Source: Chroococcidiopsis sp. CCMEE 29
Lineage (GTDB): Bacteria; Cyanobacteriota; Cyanobacteriia; Cyanobacteriales; Chroococcidiopsidaceae
Direction of reading: 5' to 3'
DNA length: 64,000 nucleotides
Assembly: GCF_023558375.1 (NCBI RefSeq)
Contig: NZ_CP083761.1
Location: 2,846,001-2,910,000 of the forward strand
Made by a program: the position numbers and the translations under genes. Every line of letters begins with the position of its first letter. The first letter of the stretch is position 1. The notes under the pieces are model-generated. The model was not told the DNA's origin and did no database searches. It saw only the letters and a program-made list of their open reading frames with translations. This document shows positions 16,376-24,984 of this stretch, piece after piece.

Positions 16376-17434
16376 ATGACCATCGCAGTTGGACGCGCAC
16401 CCAGTAGTAGAGGGTGGTTTGATGCCATAGACGACTGGTTAAAGCGCGATCGCTTCGTATTTATCGGCTGGTCGGGATTACTATTATTTCCCTGCGCCTA
16501 CATGGCATTAGGGGGATGGCTGACAGGCACAACGTTTGTCACATCATGGTACACCCACGGCATCGCCAGTTCCTACCTAGAAGGATGCAACTTCCTAACA
16601 GTAGCAGTATCAACCCCAGCTAACACAATGGGACACTCACTGCTATTCTTGTGGGGACCAGAAGCACAGTGGGACTTCACTCGCTGGTGCCAACTAGGGG
16701 GACTGTGGACATTCGTTGCCTTACACGGAGCATTTGCCCTAATCGGGTTTATGCTGCGGCAATTTGAAATTTCGCGCTTAGTGGGGATTCGCCCCTATAA
16801 CGCGATTGCCTTCAGCGCGCCGATTGCGGTATTTGTCAGCGTGTTCTTACTCTACCCGCTCGGACAATCAGGCTGGTTTTTTGCCCCCAGCTTTGGAGTA
16901 GCGGCAATTTTCCGCTTCATCCTGTTCGTGCAAGGGTTCCATAACTTTACGCTCAACCCCTTCCACATGATGGGAGTTGCAGGAGTATTAGGTGGAGCAT
17001 TGCTGTGTGCGATTCATGGTGCGACCGTGGAAAACACCTTGTTTGAAGATGGGGATAGTTCCAGCACTTTCCGTGCCTTCAACCCCACCCAAGCGGAAGA
17101 AACCTACTCAATGGTGACGGCTAACCGCTTCTGGTCGCAGATCTTTGGCATTGCCTTCTCCAACAAGCGCTGGCTGCACTTCTTCATGCTGTTTGTGCCA
17201 GTTACAGGTTTGTGGATGGCAAGCGTCGGCATCGTCGGCTTGGCGTTGAACTTGCGGGCGTATGACTTCGTCTCCCAAGAGTTGCGCGCCGCGGAAGACC
17301 CAGAGTTTGAAACGTTCTATACCAAAAACATTCTGCTGAATGAGGGCATCCGTGCTTGGATGGCTCCTCAAGATCAGCCTCACGAGCAATTCCAATTCCC
17401 TGAGGAAGTTCTTCCTCGCGGTAACGCTCTGTAA
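16376..17434 (+). CDS. psbD: Photosystem II D2 protein, divergent solitary copy
   Basis: This 352-residue D2 reaction-centre protein has canonical length. Key residues are conserved at their standard numbers: His117 (accessory chlorophyll), Tyr160 (TyrD) and its partner His189, His197 (P680 ligand), His214 and His268 (non-haem iron), Trp253 (QA). From recalled D2 alignments several normally conserved positions differ: Phe191 for Trp, Trp99 for Gly in EAQGDF, Phe91 for Leu, and Ala121 for Gly. psbC does not follow; a terminator comes 39 bases after the stop. The copy is therefore outside the usual psbDC operon and is likely a paralog used under particular conditions. A low-light, far-red or microaerobic role is possible but untested. 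Confidence 0.95.
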   Translation: MTIAVGRAPSSRGWFDAIDDWLKRDRFVFIGWSGLLLFPCAYMALGGWLTGTTFVTSWYTHGIASSYLEGCNFLTVAVSTPANTMGHSLLFLWGPEAQWDFTRWCQLGGLWTFVALHGAFALIGFMLRQFEISRLVGIRPYNAIAFSAPIAVFVSVFLLYPLGQSGWFFAPSFGVAAIFRFILFVQGFHNFTLNPFHMMGVAGVLGGALLCAIHGATVENTLFEDGDSSSTFRAFNPTQAEETYSMVTANRFWSQIFGIAFSNKRWLHFFMLFVPVTGLWMASVGIVGLALNLRAYDFVSQELRAAEDPEFETFYTKNILLNEGIRAWMAPQDQPHEQFQFPEEVLPRGNAL

Positions 17435-17472
17435 TAGCCACTTTCTGTTTATACAGGCTAATTCATACCCCT

Positions 17473-17493
17473 ACCCCCCGGTGGGGTTTTTTT
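17473..17493 (+). terminator. Intrinsic terminator of psbD
   Basis: ACCCC and GGGGT pair around CCGGT-type loop bases (17473-17487), followed by seven T residues. It lies 39 bases after the psbD stop and closes a monocistronic transcript. Confidence 0.85.
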
Positions 17494-17611
17494 CTTGCAC
17501 GCAATATTTCCTAATGGTGTGCTATCTTAGTTGAAGGTGAAAAATGCCCAGAGCAAATTCCATCTATCCTTTTGAGAACAAGACCGCGTAGGCAACAAGG
17601 AGGTGATGCCC

Positions 17612-17683
17612 ATGATAGAAAGTAGTAAATTCATGGGTCATCAGATTGGAATTCGCCGGCTGTGCGCCGGGGCTGTTCTCTAA
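17612..17683 (+). CDS. Candidate 23-residue leader peptide
   Basis: The ATG at 17612 is preceded by AAGGAGGTGAT (17597-17607), an 11-base match to the 16S rRNA 3' end with 8 bases between GGAGG and ATG. The peptide is MIESSKFMGHQIGIRRLCAG plus AVL, ending in TAA. It matches no family known to me. The ORF overlaps the strand that pairs with 17762-17778, so ribosomes on it would affect RNA folding. Confidence 0.5.
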   Translation: MIESSKFMGHQIGIRRLCAGAVL

Positions 17684-17784
17684 AGCTAGTCTTAGTCTTT
17701 TTGAGAGACTAAAGATAGCTCAACGGACTAGGCTAGTTTGGAGTTCCTTCCGGCAGTCTGGTTCCAATCTGAAGACCCGCTAGG

Positions 17785-17832
17785 CCGCTCTTACTTAGGT
17801 CATCTGATCTGTAGTGAGAGCGGATAGTTTTT
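17785..17832 (+). terminator. Terminator hairpin upstream of the porin gene
   Basis: CCGCTCTTAC (17785-17794) pairs with GTGAGAGCGG (17814-17823) with one wobble, followed by ATAG and six T residues. It ends 52 bases before the porin start, either ending a small RNA or acting as a conditional terminator. Confidence 0.75.
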
Positions 17833-17884
17833 TAAAGGGGTTTGGTAATTTACAGAGAATCGACCCAGGCGTATCATCCTTAGC

Positions 17885-19552
17885 ATGTGCAATGCTAAAA
17901 ACAAAAATTTGTATCTTGTTGGTAGTTTGAGCCTCCTTGGTCTATTGCTCTTAGATCCTTCGGTAGCTGTAACCGAAACGTCTGAGCTTGCGGCTGTCAG
18001 TACCTTAACAGCACGGCAAGAACCCGAGCCAACTACCTCCACGTTGATCGTTCAGACTGCTCCAGAAGCTATTCCCCAAGAGCCGATACCTACCTTGGAC
18101 AATCCGATTAACTCAGTCAGCCAGTTGGCAGATGTGCAACCGACAGACTGGGCATATCAGGCACTTCAGTCTTTGATCGAGCGTTATAGCGTGGTTGCAG
18201 GTTATCCCAATGGCACCTACCAAGGTAACCTAGCCATGACTCGTTACGAGTTTGCTGCTAGTCTTAACGCTGCACTTGAGCGAGTAAATGAATTAATTGC
18301 AGCTGGACTAGCAGATCAGGTATCTCGCGAAGACTTAGTAACATTGCAACGGCTACAGCAAGAGTTTGCGGTAGAGGTATCAACTACTTTACGAGTTCGA
18401 GTAGACTCTATAGAAGCCCGTGCAGCCGAGCTAGAAGCAAATCAGTTCTCTACTACCACTAAACTTACAGGTCAAGCAATCTTTGCCGTAAATGGGGGTG
18501 GTTTCAGTGGTGAAAGCATCGTTAACCCCACCGGTGTAGAAATTACCGATGATGACCCCAATACCACTGTTCTGTATCGAGTTGCCCTAGATTTCAACAC
18601 TAGCTTCTTCGGCACAGATTTGTTAAAAATTCGCTTAGATACAGGTAGTAACGGTAGTTTTGATAACGCCGCCGGAGTTTTAGAGCCGAATTTTGGCAGT
18701 GTTTTGGATTTCTCGGTTAAACCGCTTAGAGATGGTGAGTTGGGCATCGGTCGTTTGTATTACACCTTTACCCCATTTCAGGATTTGAGTGTAACTCTAG
18801 GTGCAGCGATTGTTCCTACAGAGTATCTTGATCGGAATAGCTACGCGAACCTGAGCGCTCTGAACTTCACAACTCAGGCACTAGTCAATAACTATATTCT
18901 CTTTCCGATCAATGGTCAAAGCTCAGGCGCGGTAGTTGACTGGAACCCTAATAATGGACCACTTACTCTGCGGGCGATGTATGTAGCTGCGGATGCAGCA
19001 AACCCTAATAACCAAGGGGTGGTTAGAGGAGTGTCGCCTTTTTTGAGATTGCTATATCCCGAGGATGGTGGAAGCCGTGGCATATTCGGCAATCCTTATC
19101 AAGGGACTGTTGAGCTGGAATATGCCCCTTCAAGAGCGTTCGCCCTACGTCTCCAGTACAGCGGTGGCAGTGCCTTTGATCGTCCGTTTGATGTATTCGG
19201 GGCTAACTTTGAACTGGCGCTATCGCGGCGGCTAGGCATCTTTGGTCGTTATGGTTATGGCAGCTATGATGACACGGCTTTTGGTGACATTAATCCCAAT
19301 TACTGGATGGCGGGTGTGGCATTCCGCGATTTATTCCTCCCTGGTGCTTTGGCTGGTATTGCCGCAGGTCAGCCGTTTATTGAGAGTGCGGTAGGTAATG
19401 CGACTCAAACCAATATGGAAGCGTTCTACAATTTTCCACTCAGCGATCGCCTCAGGATCGCACCTTTAGTACAGGTGATTACAAATCCTGCTAACCAAGG
19501 AGCTAACGGCACAATTGTTACAGGAACTCTACGGACAGTCTTTTCCTTCTAA
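17885..19552 (+). CDS. SLH-domain OprB-type outer-membrane porin
   Basis: This 555-residue cyanobacterial porin of the SLH plus OprB family (SomA/iron-uptake porin group) has an N-terminal signal peptide (YLVGSLSLLGLLLLDPSVAV). One S-layer homology domain follows, VSQLADVQPTDWAYQALQSL through GYPNGTYQGNLAMTRYEFAA, which binds pyruvylated wall polymers. A coiled coil (REDLVTLQRLQQEFAVEV) leads to a beta-barrel from about residue 190, ending in a C-terminal Phe (TLRTVFSF), typical of outer-membrane insertion. The neighbouring ferric ABC transporter makes an iron-uptake link plausible. It follows a terminator-bearing leader. Confidence 0.92.
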   Translation: MCNAKNKNLYLVGSLSLLGLLLLDPSVAVTETSELAAVSTLTARQEPEPTTSTLIVQTAPEAIPQEPIPTLDNPINSVSQLADVQPTDWAYQALQSLIERYSVVAGYPNGTYQGNLAMTRYEFAASLNAALERVNELIAAGLADQVSREDLVTLQRLQQEFAVEVSTTLRVRVDSIEARAAELEANQFSTTTKLTGQAIFAVNGGGFSGESIVNPTGVEITDDDPNTTVLYRVALDFNTSFFGTDLLKIRLDTGSNGSFDNAAGVLEPNFGSVLDFSVKPLRDGELGIGRLYYTFTPFQDLSVTLGAAIVPTEYLDRNSYANLSALNFTTQALVNNYILFPINGQSSGAVVDWNPNNGPLTLRAMYVAADAANPNNQGVVRGVSPFLRLLYPEDGGSRGIFGNPYQGTVELEYAPSRAFALRLQYSGGSAFDRPFDVFGANFELALSRRLGIFGRYGYGSYDDTAFGDINPNYWMAGVAFRDLFLPGALAGIAAGQPFIESAVGNATQTNMEAFYNFPLSDRLRIAPLVQVITNPANQGANGTIVTGTLRTVFSF

Positions 19553-19560
19553 AAAGTCCT

Positions 19561-19624
19561 GTACGGGCGAGTTTAGCGAAAATTTCGCTTGGCAGCAAGA
19601 CAGCTGGTTAAACCCGCCTGTACT
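19561..19624. repeat. GTACGGGCGGGTTTA dispersed palindromic repeat
   Basis: GTACGGGCGAGTTTA and TAAACCCGCCTGTAC form a 15-base stem with two mismatches, enclosing a second perfect palindrome AGCGAAAATTTCGCT. It sits directly after the porin stop and may end its transcript. A second related copy lies at 20787-20847. Confidence 0.75.
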
Positions 19625-19679
19625 GAGAAAGATTCTGCTGTTGAACTAAAGACTATGCCAGAAAGGGAAGAAACCCGAG

Positions 19680-20762
19680 TCAAAACTGAGTTTTTTCAAC
19701 CGCAAAGTTTGGGAACACTCTGATTGCTCGATCGCTTACAGCTAGCTGCACACGCGTTCCCTCTGGCAGAACTATTTCAGGGGTGGTGCGGGCATGGAGT
19801 TCCTTTCCAGAAGGGGTCTGTAGACAATAGCGATATTCACGACCTAAGAAGCGGCGTGTCTTAATCACAACTGGAGCGTCTACCTGGGTTGGTTGCAGAA
19901 TTAAATCCTCCTCCCGGATCATTAAATCTCCTGTCTCCTGGGTATTGGGTTCTGTGTACTGGGTTCTATCTTCAAAACAACCCACTTCTGTTTCCCACAG
20001 CGATCCCCTACGCCTAGCTGGAATAAAGTTCGCTTGAGTCACAAACTCAGCAACAAATCGAGATCTAGGGTGGGTGTAAAGTTCCTCTGGTGTACCCAGC
20101 TGCTCTATGCGCCCTTGCCGCATCACCGCGACTTTGTCTGCGATCGCTAAAGCTTCTTGCTGATCGTGGGTCACAAAAATTCCCGAAGTACCCGTTGCCT
20201 TGAGAATCTCTCGGACTTCCTCACGCAATCTCAGACGTACTTGCACATCTAGATTGCTCAGCGGTTCATCTAATAGTACAAGCTTAGGTTGCGGCGCTAA
20301 AGCACGGGCAAGAGCCACTCGCTGCTGTTGACCACCAGATAGTTCGTGGGGATAGCGGTTTTCCAGTTCTTGCAAGCCTACCAGTGCGATCGCTTCGCTT
20401 ATCCTGTGGTTAACCCTGTCTTTAGCCAATTGCTGTAACCCAAAGGCAACATTTTCAGCCACTGTTAAATGAGGAAACAAGGCATAATCTTGAAACACCA
20501 TTCCTAGACAGCGCTGCTCCGGTGGTATCCAACAACCACGACCCGCAACCGTGCGTCCAGCGATCTCTATAGTTCCCGCCTGAGGTTGCTCGAAACCAGC
20601 AATTAACCGCAGTAGTGTTGTTTTTCCACAACCTGATGGTCCTAGCAATCCCAGTAAGTCTCCCTGCAACAACGTCAAACTCACCTCTGCAACCGCTGGG
20701 CTAACAGTTTGAGCAAACTGCTTAGTCACACCATCCAAGTTTAAAATTGCTGATTGTGTCAT
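19680..20762 (-). CDS. futC: Ferric-iron-type ABC transporter ATPase
   Basis: This 360-residue ATP-binding subunit of the FbpC/FutC class has Walker A GPSGCGKTT near residue 41, Q-loop FQDYALFPHLT, signature LSGGQQQRVALARAL, Walker B LVLLDEP, and the H-loop FVTHDQQEA. The C-terminal TOBE-like regulatory domain starts after about residue 240. With the permease upstream it would power Fe(III) import; related sulfate, thiamine or polyamine systems cannot be fully excluded by sequence alone. It lies 87 bases downstream of the permease and is separated from it by a palindromic repeat. Confidence 0.88.
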   Translation of the reverse strand: MTQSAILNLDGVTKQFAQTVSPAVAEVSLTLLQGDLLGLLGPSGCGKTTLLRLIAGFEQPQAGTIEIAGRTVAGRGCWIPPEQRCLGMVFQDYALFPHLTVAENVAFGLQQLAKDRVNHRISEAIALVGLQELENRYPHELSGGQQQRVALARALAPQPKLVLLDEPLSNLDVQVRLRLREEVREILKATGTSGIFVTHDQQEALAIADKVAVMRQGRIEQLGTPEELYTHPRSRFVAEFVTQANFIPARRRGSLWETEVGCFEDRTQYTEPNTQETGDLMIREEDLILQPTQVDAPVVIKTRRFLGREYRYCLQTPSGKELHARTTPEIVLPEGTRVQLAVSDRAIRVFPNFAVEKTQF

Positions 20763-20786
20763 AACTCAAAATTCATTTTTAAAACT

Positions 20787-20847
20787 CTGTACGGGCGGGT
20801 TTACTAGAATTCCCTTTGGTAGCACGGCAAATTTCAAAACCCGTCTC
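20787..20847. repeat. Second copy of the GTACGGGCGGGTTTA repeat
   Basis: CTGTACGGGCGGGTTTACTAG matches the repeat at 19561, with a degraded partner strand (AAACCCGTCTCTAC). It lies in the gap between the permease and ATPase genes. Confidence 0.6.
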
Positions 20848-20849
20848 TA

Positions 20850-22436
20850 CTAACGCTCCTGAGACAAAATAAGTAACGTCGAGCCAATTGAAACCAAAAG
20901 CATTGCCAGCGATCCAGCTGCTGCATCGCTAAATGCAACATTCTCAGTCGCTTTCCAGATCTGGGTTGCTAGCGTTTCAAAGCCAATTGGAGCCAACAGT
21001 AACGTTGCTGGCAATTCCTTAATCGCGGTCAAAAAAACCAGTATTGCTCCGCTCAATATTCCCGAATGAATCAGCGGCAAAGTAATTTCTTTTAAAGTCT
21101 GCCAAGGCGTTCTGCCCAAACTCCGAGCAGATTCTTCTAGTTTTGGATTCACCTGTAGCAGCGAACTCCGCACCGTTCCCACAGACTGGGGCAGAAATAA
21201 CACCAGATAGGCAAACACCAACATGGGTAGAGTTTGGTACAACCAGGGCATATAGTTTGCCCCTAAAAATACTAGTGATAGGGCAACCACAATGCCTGGC
21301 AGACCAAAGCCAATATAACTACAGCGTTCTATTGCTGTGGTGACACGACTGGGAAACCGCACTGACAAAATTGCCACTGGCAAAGCGCAGATTGTGGCAA
21401 ATAAAGCTGCGAATCCCCCCGCCCAGATCGAGTTGAGTGCTGGTTGCACCACCCCTTGTAGAAGTGTATTTCCATCCACTCTACCGATTGTCAATCCCCG
21501 CACTAGCCAAAACACAGTTACGCCTAACGGCACTAGCAAACCGAGACCGATCACGGCGAAGCAAAACAACAGTGCAGGCAATTTCCACACACCCAGCCTA
21601 ACCAATACTGGAGAACGGCTGGAAGTGGAACCACGACTGTAGTAGGCAGCTCGCGATCGCGCTTTGTACTCTAACCACAAAATCCCCAGCACTAAAACCA
21701 CCAATATCAAAGCCAGCGCCGCCGCCAGATTACGGTTAAAACTGGACTTGTATTGCAGGAAAATCACCCGCGTAAACGCATCAAACCGCATCAACGAAGG
21801 TGTGCCAAAGTCCCGGAGGGCGTACAGGGCGATCAGTAAACCCCCTGCTATTAACGACGGGCGTAGCTGTGGCAGAATCACCCGAAAAAAAGTAGAATTG
21901 CGGCTATGACCTAAACTCCGAGCCGCCTCCTCCATCGCTGGGTCAATTCCTTGTAACCCTGCCCGGACACTCAGCAGGAGATACGGATAAGTAAACAGTG
22001 TGATTGCCAGAATTGTTCCAGACCAACCATAGATTTCCGGTAATTCCTGCACTCCCAGCGGTTCTAGTAACAGCTGCAACAAGCTACCTCGTGGTCCAAA
22101 GGCAGCAATCAGGGCAAAACTGCCTACATAACTAGGAACTGCTAAGGGTAAGGTTGTAGCAATCAACCAAAATCGCCGCCAGGGTAAATCTGTCCGTGCA
22201 GTTAAAAAAGCAAGCGGTACGGCAATCAACGCTGAAAACAGCGTGACTGCTGCTGCCATTCCTGCACTATTGAGCAACACTGCCACTGTGCGGGGATGGG
22301 ATACTAAATCCAATAGTTGTTCACCGCCCACACCAGCCGTGCGAATGACCAAGTAAGTCAAAGGCAGGGCGATCGCGATCGCTGTCAGCGCTGCTGGAAA
22401 GACGAGAAAGACCGGAGGCTTATACCAATTCAGCAT
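20850..22436 (-). CDS. futB: Ferric-iron-type ABC transporter permease (double domain)
   Basis: This fused permease of about 528 residues is of the FbpB/FutB/ThiP class, with two six-helix halves, each with an EAA loop: EEAARSLGHSRNSTFFRVILPQLRPSL and EESARSLGRTPWQTLKEITLPLI. These loops dock the ATPase encoded next. I prefer the start at 22436 (MLNWYKPPVF). The extra N-terminal residues from 22496 (SSRLLPLLPLLFNLSSL) are only the translation of a GGGGAAGCA tandem repeat. No periplasmic binding protein (futA) gene is intact nearby; a short relic lies upstream. Confidence 0.88.
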   Translation of the reverse strand: MLNWYKPPVFLVFPAALTAIAIALPLTYLVIRTAGVGGEQLLDLVSHPRTVAVLLNSAGMAAAVTLFSALIAVPLAFLTARTDLPWRRFWLIATTLPLAVPSYVGSFALIAAFGPRGSLLQLLLEPLGVQELPEIYGWSGTILAITLFTYPYLLLSVRAGLQGIDPAMEEAARSLGHSRNSTFFRVILPQLRPSLIAGGLLIALYALRDFGTPSLMRFDAFTRVIFLQYKSSFNRNLAAALALILVVLVLGILWLEYKARSRAAYYSRGSTSSRSPVLVRLGVWKLPALLFCFAVIGLGLLVPLGVTVFWLVRGLTIGRVDGNTLLQGVVQPALNSIWAGGFAALFATICALPVAILSVRFPSRVTTAIERCSYIGFGLPGIVVALSLVFLGANYMPWLYQTLPMLVFAYLVLFLPQSVGTVRSSLLQVNPKLEESARSLGRTPWQTLKEITLPLIHSGILSGAILVFLTAIKELPATLLLAPIGFETLATQIWKATENVAFSDAAAGSLAMLLVSIGSTLLILSQER

Positions 22437-22439
22437 CAG

Positions 22440-22500
22440 ATGGAGTGAGGAGAGATTGAAGAGCAGGGGAAGCAGGGGAAGAAGACGCGAGGACACGGGG
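22440..22500. repeat. GGGGAAGCA tandem repeat before futB
   Basis: AGAGCAGGGGAAGCAGGGGA is followed by GACGCGGTGACGCGG near 22500. Both motifs recur at 32570 and 63790-63890. It separates the permease start from the upstream relic. Confidence 0.7.
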
Positions 22501-22635
22501 ACGCGGTGACGCGGAGAGAGAATGAGGCGCTTTGCGCCTCACAGGAAAAAGCTTCTATTGAGCATGAGTAATCTTGATCTGGAATGTTTCCACGTCTCCG
22601 TGTCCTCTCCCTCGCCCCTCACCCCTCGCCCCTTG

Positions 22636-22785
22636 TTAAAATACACCTGCTTGTTGGAGTAACGTGAGTGTTCCCTCCAAGTCAGATCGATACTGAGGGG
22701 GCTTGAGATGGATGTAGGGAATTTGTTTTTGCAATTGACACCAACTGATTACCTCTAACTTGTAGATAACATTTTTGTCAAAACT
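22636..22785 (-). pseudogene. C-terminal relic of an unidentified protein upstream of futB
   Basis: A 49-codon stretch with no start ends QIPYIHLKPPQYRSDLEGTL and TLLQQAGVF, then TAA. It has a protein-like C-terminal helix and sits between the Fur-box-like palindrome and the permease gene, where a futA-type binding-protein gene would be expected. The sequence does not resemble the end of FutA as I know it, so identity is open. An in-frame stop bounds it upstream. Confidence 0.4.
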
Positions 22786-22801
22786 TTAAGCTCTTCATTT
22801 A

Positions 22802-22816
22802 TAATGAATATCATTA
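22802..22816 (-). promoter_or_regulatory. Fur-box-like palindrome
   Basis: TAATGA-ATA-TCATTA is a perfect inverted repeat with the core of the Fur consensus (GATAATGATAATCATTATC). It lies about 365 bases upstream of the iron-transport permease, pointing the same way. Fur binding would give iron-responsive repression. Confidence 0.6.
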
Positions 22817-22860
22817 AACTAGCAATTCAAATAAGAAGTTTTCTCAATTATTTTCGGTTC

Positions 22861-24000
22861 TCACTAATAAAAAACTTATGTTTGTCTGCTGTTAGCGAGA
22901 CCTGGCTGAGAAACTGCTTAAAAGCGGTGGCAATATCCCTCTAGTTGTGTGTCAACCGAAAACTGAGGGGTAAGTGGTAGGTAGTATTCACCGCGTCAAT
23001 CTCAAAAAGTCATTTTCAACTTGATAGAGTACTAGTCGATAACCTTGAAACGCGAAACAGGGAATCGCTGCTGTGTTAAGGTGTACTTGACTTAGAAAGG
23101 AAAACAGCTGATTAGCCAGCTATTTCCTTTCCATCTTATGTAGTAGCAGCTGTTATGAAGCAGATAGGTATACATACTCGCTCTGAGAAGAACTGGGTCG
23201 TTTGTGTCAGCAGCTGGGAAAACAGGAATAGGCTGAAGCGCTATTATTTCTAGAGGAGCAGCTAGAGAAACTACGGTTGATCGCTGCCAAAGTCAATAGT
23301 TGAGTGCCTGAATTGTTACACCCAACTCGTAGCGATTTCTGAGATAACTTAGTTTATAATTGTTGAAAATTAGGCAAATCTTTACTTTCAAGTTGCCATG
23401 GTGGATGAAAAAAGTTGGGAACAAGAAAGCCGTCACATCAGTCGTGGAAGCGCCTATTTGTTTGCGCCAATGTTAGACTTCAATATTATGTCCGAAGTCG
23501 GAGACGCTCCACCATAGCTCGGGCTATTGTTCTTTAGAAGCACTCGTAGACAGCCTGGTAGTAAAGTTGCAACGTTAGCGAACTAAATTTATTTTTCTCT
23601 AGCAGGCTTGAAAAAGGATTTTTAACCTAATCCTAGCACTTAAAGTTTGCTTTCTGGGCTTGAGATAATTTTTCGCATGCAGCAAATATTCCAACGTTAT
23701 TATCATATTAAATTCGTTTAACGATTGAGTTGATAGCCTGTCATTGTGGTAGATGATAGGGGATTTTGATGCTTATTTAAACAGATTTGATATCACTTTT
23801 AAATGTAAAGGGATACGTGATAAGAGTTAAAAGATTGAAAACTTCTTTCTGCCTTATCAATTTAATCTCTCTGTCCTATTACTACTCACCTAGCTTCTTG
23901 AAAGTGTCATAGGACTAGAGCAAGTAATACGAGTTCTTTCTAAAGACTAAAGATAGATATTGCCACGTTTTTGTAAAAAAATCCTTCAAGGAAATCAGCC
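22861..24000. other. Long gene-poor stretch with degraded fragments
   Basis: No intact gene was found in 1.1 kb. Short open pieces occur at 22893-22972 (RDLAEKLLKSGGNIPLVVCQ), 23236-23304 (AEALLFLEEQLEKLRLIAAK) and 23398-23514 (39 codons from an ATG, MVDEKSWEQESRHISRGSAY). None is recognisable, and all are probably decayed coding sequence. The hairpin at 23095-23131 is listed separately. Confidence 0.5.
23095..23131. repeat. Imperfect inverted repeat
   Basis: GAAAGGAAAACAGCTG (23095-23110) pairs with CAGCTATTTCCTTTC (23117-23131) apart from one bulge and one mismatch, with a 6-base loop. No T run follows. The role is unknown. Confidence 0.5.
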
Positions 24001-24717
24001 ATGGATATTGATATAAACCTTGAAAAACGTCAATTCTCTTTGCAGGAGTATCAATCTCTTTCTAAGTGGTCACGAGCGAAAGAGCTTGTAGTAACTACTT
24101 TGGTGGGATGGATTCCGCGACCATTGGGTACCGTGCTACGGAGGCTAATGTACCGCACAATTTTGGCTCGGGTGGGGAAATCTCTATATATGCAGACTGG
24201 TATTGAATTGATGGGTGCTAATTATATTGAAATCGGCGATCATGTCAAAATTTTACGTGACGTTCGCATCAATGCTTTTGCGCCAAACAGTAAGATCTAC
24301 CTTGGAGATCGGGTATGCCTTGATCGAGGCGTTGATATTATCCTTGTCACTCACGAAGGCAACTGTGATGTCGAAATTGGTGAATACACATACCTTGGTC
24401 CCTATACCTGTGTGGCTGGTCCCGGTCATATCAAAATTGGTAAGTCTTGTTTAATTGCATCACACACAGGGATTTATGCTAACAATCACAACTTCGCAGA
24501 TCCTACGCGTTACATTTGGGAGCAAGGGATAACTCGTAAAGGAATCGTGATTGAAGATGACTGTTGGCTAGGCACTGGAGTAAAAGTACTCGATGGTGTG
24601 ACAATTGGTCAGGGCAGTGTAATCGGAGCAGGAGCTGTCGTAACCAAAGACATTCCTCCTTACTCAGTTGCAGTTGGTGTGCCTGCTAGAGTGATTGCTC
24701 AGCGAGATGATATGTAG
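24001..24717 (+). CDS. Left-handed beta-helix acyltransferase (hexapeptide family)
   Basis: This 238-residue trimeric hexapeptide-repeat acetyl/acyltransferase of the maltose/galactoside/serine O-acetyltransferase group has a helical N-terminus (residues 1-65). Coils of [LIV]GxxxX type run from NYIEIGDHVKILRDVRI to the end. The catalytic-type His region is HTGIYANNHNF, and the closing VIGAGAVVTKDIPPYSVAVG plus VPARVI is the standard C-terminal coil. The substrate is probably a polysaccharide sugar, by family. The gene is isolated, has its own start and is followed by a terminator at 24772. Confidence 0.88.
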   Translation: MDIDINLEKRQFSLQEYQSLSKWSRAKELVVTTLVGWIPRPLGTVLRRLMYRTILARVGKSLYMQTGIELMGANYIEIGDHVKILRDVRINAFAPNSKIYLGDRVCLDRGVDIILVTHEGNCDVEIGEYTYLGPYTCVAGPGHIKIGKSCLIASHTGIYANNHNFADPTRYIWEQGITRKGIVIEDDCWLGTGVKVLDGVTIGQGSVIGAGAVVTKDIPPYSVAVGVPARVIAQRDDM

Positions 24718-24771
24718 AACTAATAATTATAGTTAATCACCAGCTCTAGAACACCACCCATACCAATATGC

Positions 24772-24808
24772 GAGGGAGCAAGAAGCCCAGTATGAAGGCT
24801 GCTCCCTC
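24772..24808 (+). terminator. Terminator after the acyltransferase
   Basis: GAGGGAGCA (24772-24780) and TGCTCCCTC (24800-24808) form a perfect stem, extended internally by AGCC/GGCT, then TTTG. Confidence 0.7.
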
Positions 24809-24984
24809 TTTGCGTAAGTGCTGTTGCTATATGACCCCTAGAAAAATGGCTAGTATCGCGCTTAATGGTACTGATGCTAGGATGCTTTCAATTTTGCAGT
24901 TCATTTCATGCCAGCTGTGCAGTCTTGAGCGAGGTGAAAACTAACTACTAGCCTGACTTACTCACTAACGCCAGAGGTATCACG

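Larger units (their letters stand above)
17590..17832 (+). ncRNA. Structured leader or small RNA with attenuator-like architecture
   Basis: Four stem structures can be drawn: CCGGC/GCCGG (17656-17670); AGCTA/TAGCT enclosing TTAGTCT/AGACTAA (17684-17720); a long-range pairing of 17635-17651 (GGGTCATCAGATTGGAA) with 17762-17778 (16 of 17 bases); and a terminator hairpin at 17785-17823. The terminator loop segment 17796-17807 (GGTCATCTGATC) resembles the first long-range strand, so 17762-17778 could pair with either. A small ORF with a perfect Shine-Dalgarno covers the first strand. The region lies between the psbD terminator and the porin gene. A porin leader and an independent RNA gene are both possible. 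Confidence 0.55.

Noticed and set aside
16376-17434. Far-red photoacclimation (FaRLiP) gene cluster
   Set aside because: Only one photosystem gene is here; no psbA, psbB, psbC, psb or apc paralogs or rfp regulators flank it, so the cluster cannot be claimed.
17590-17832. tmRNA, 6S RNA, RNase P RNA or a group II intron
   Set aside because: There is no tRNA-like end pair, no RNase P core motif and no domain V signature; the structure does not match those I can recall.
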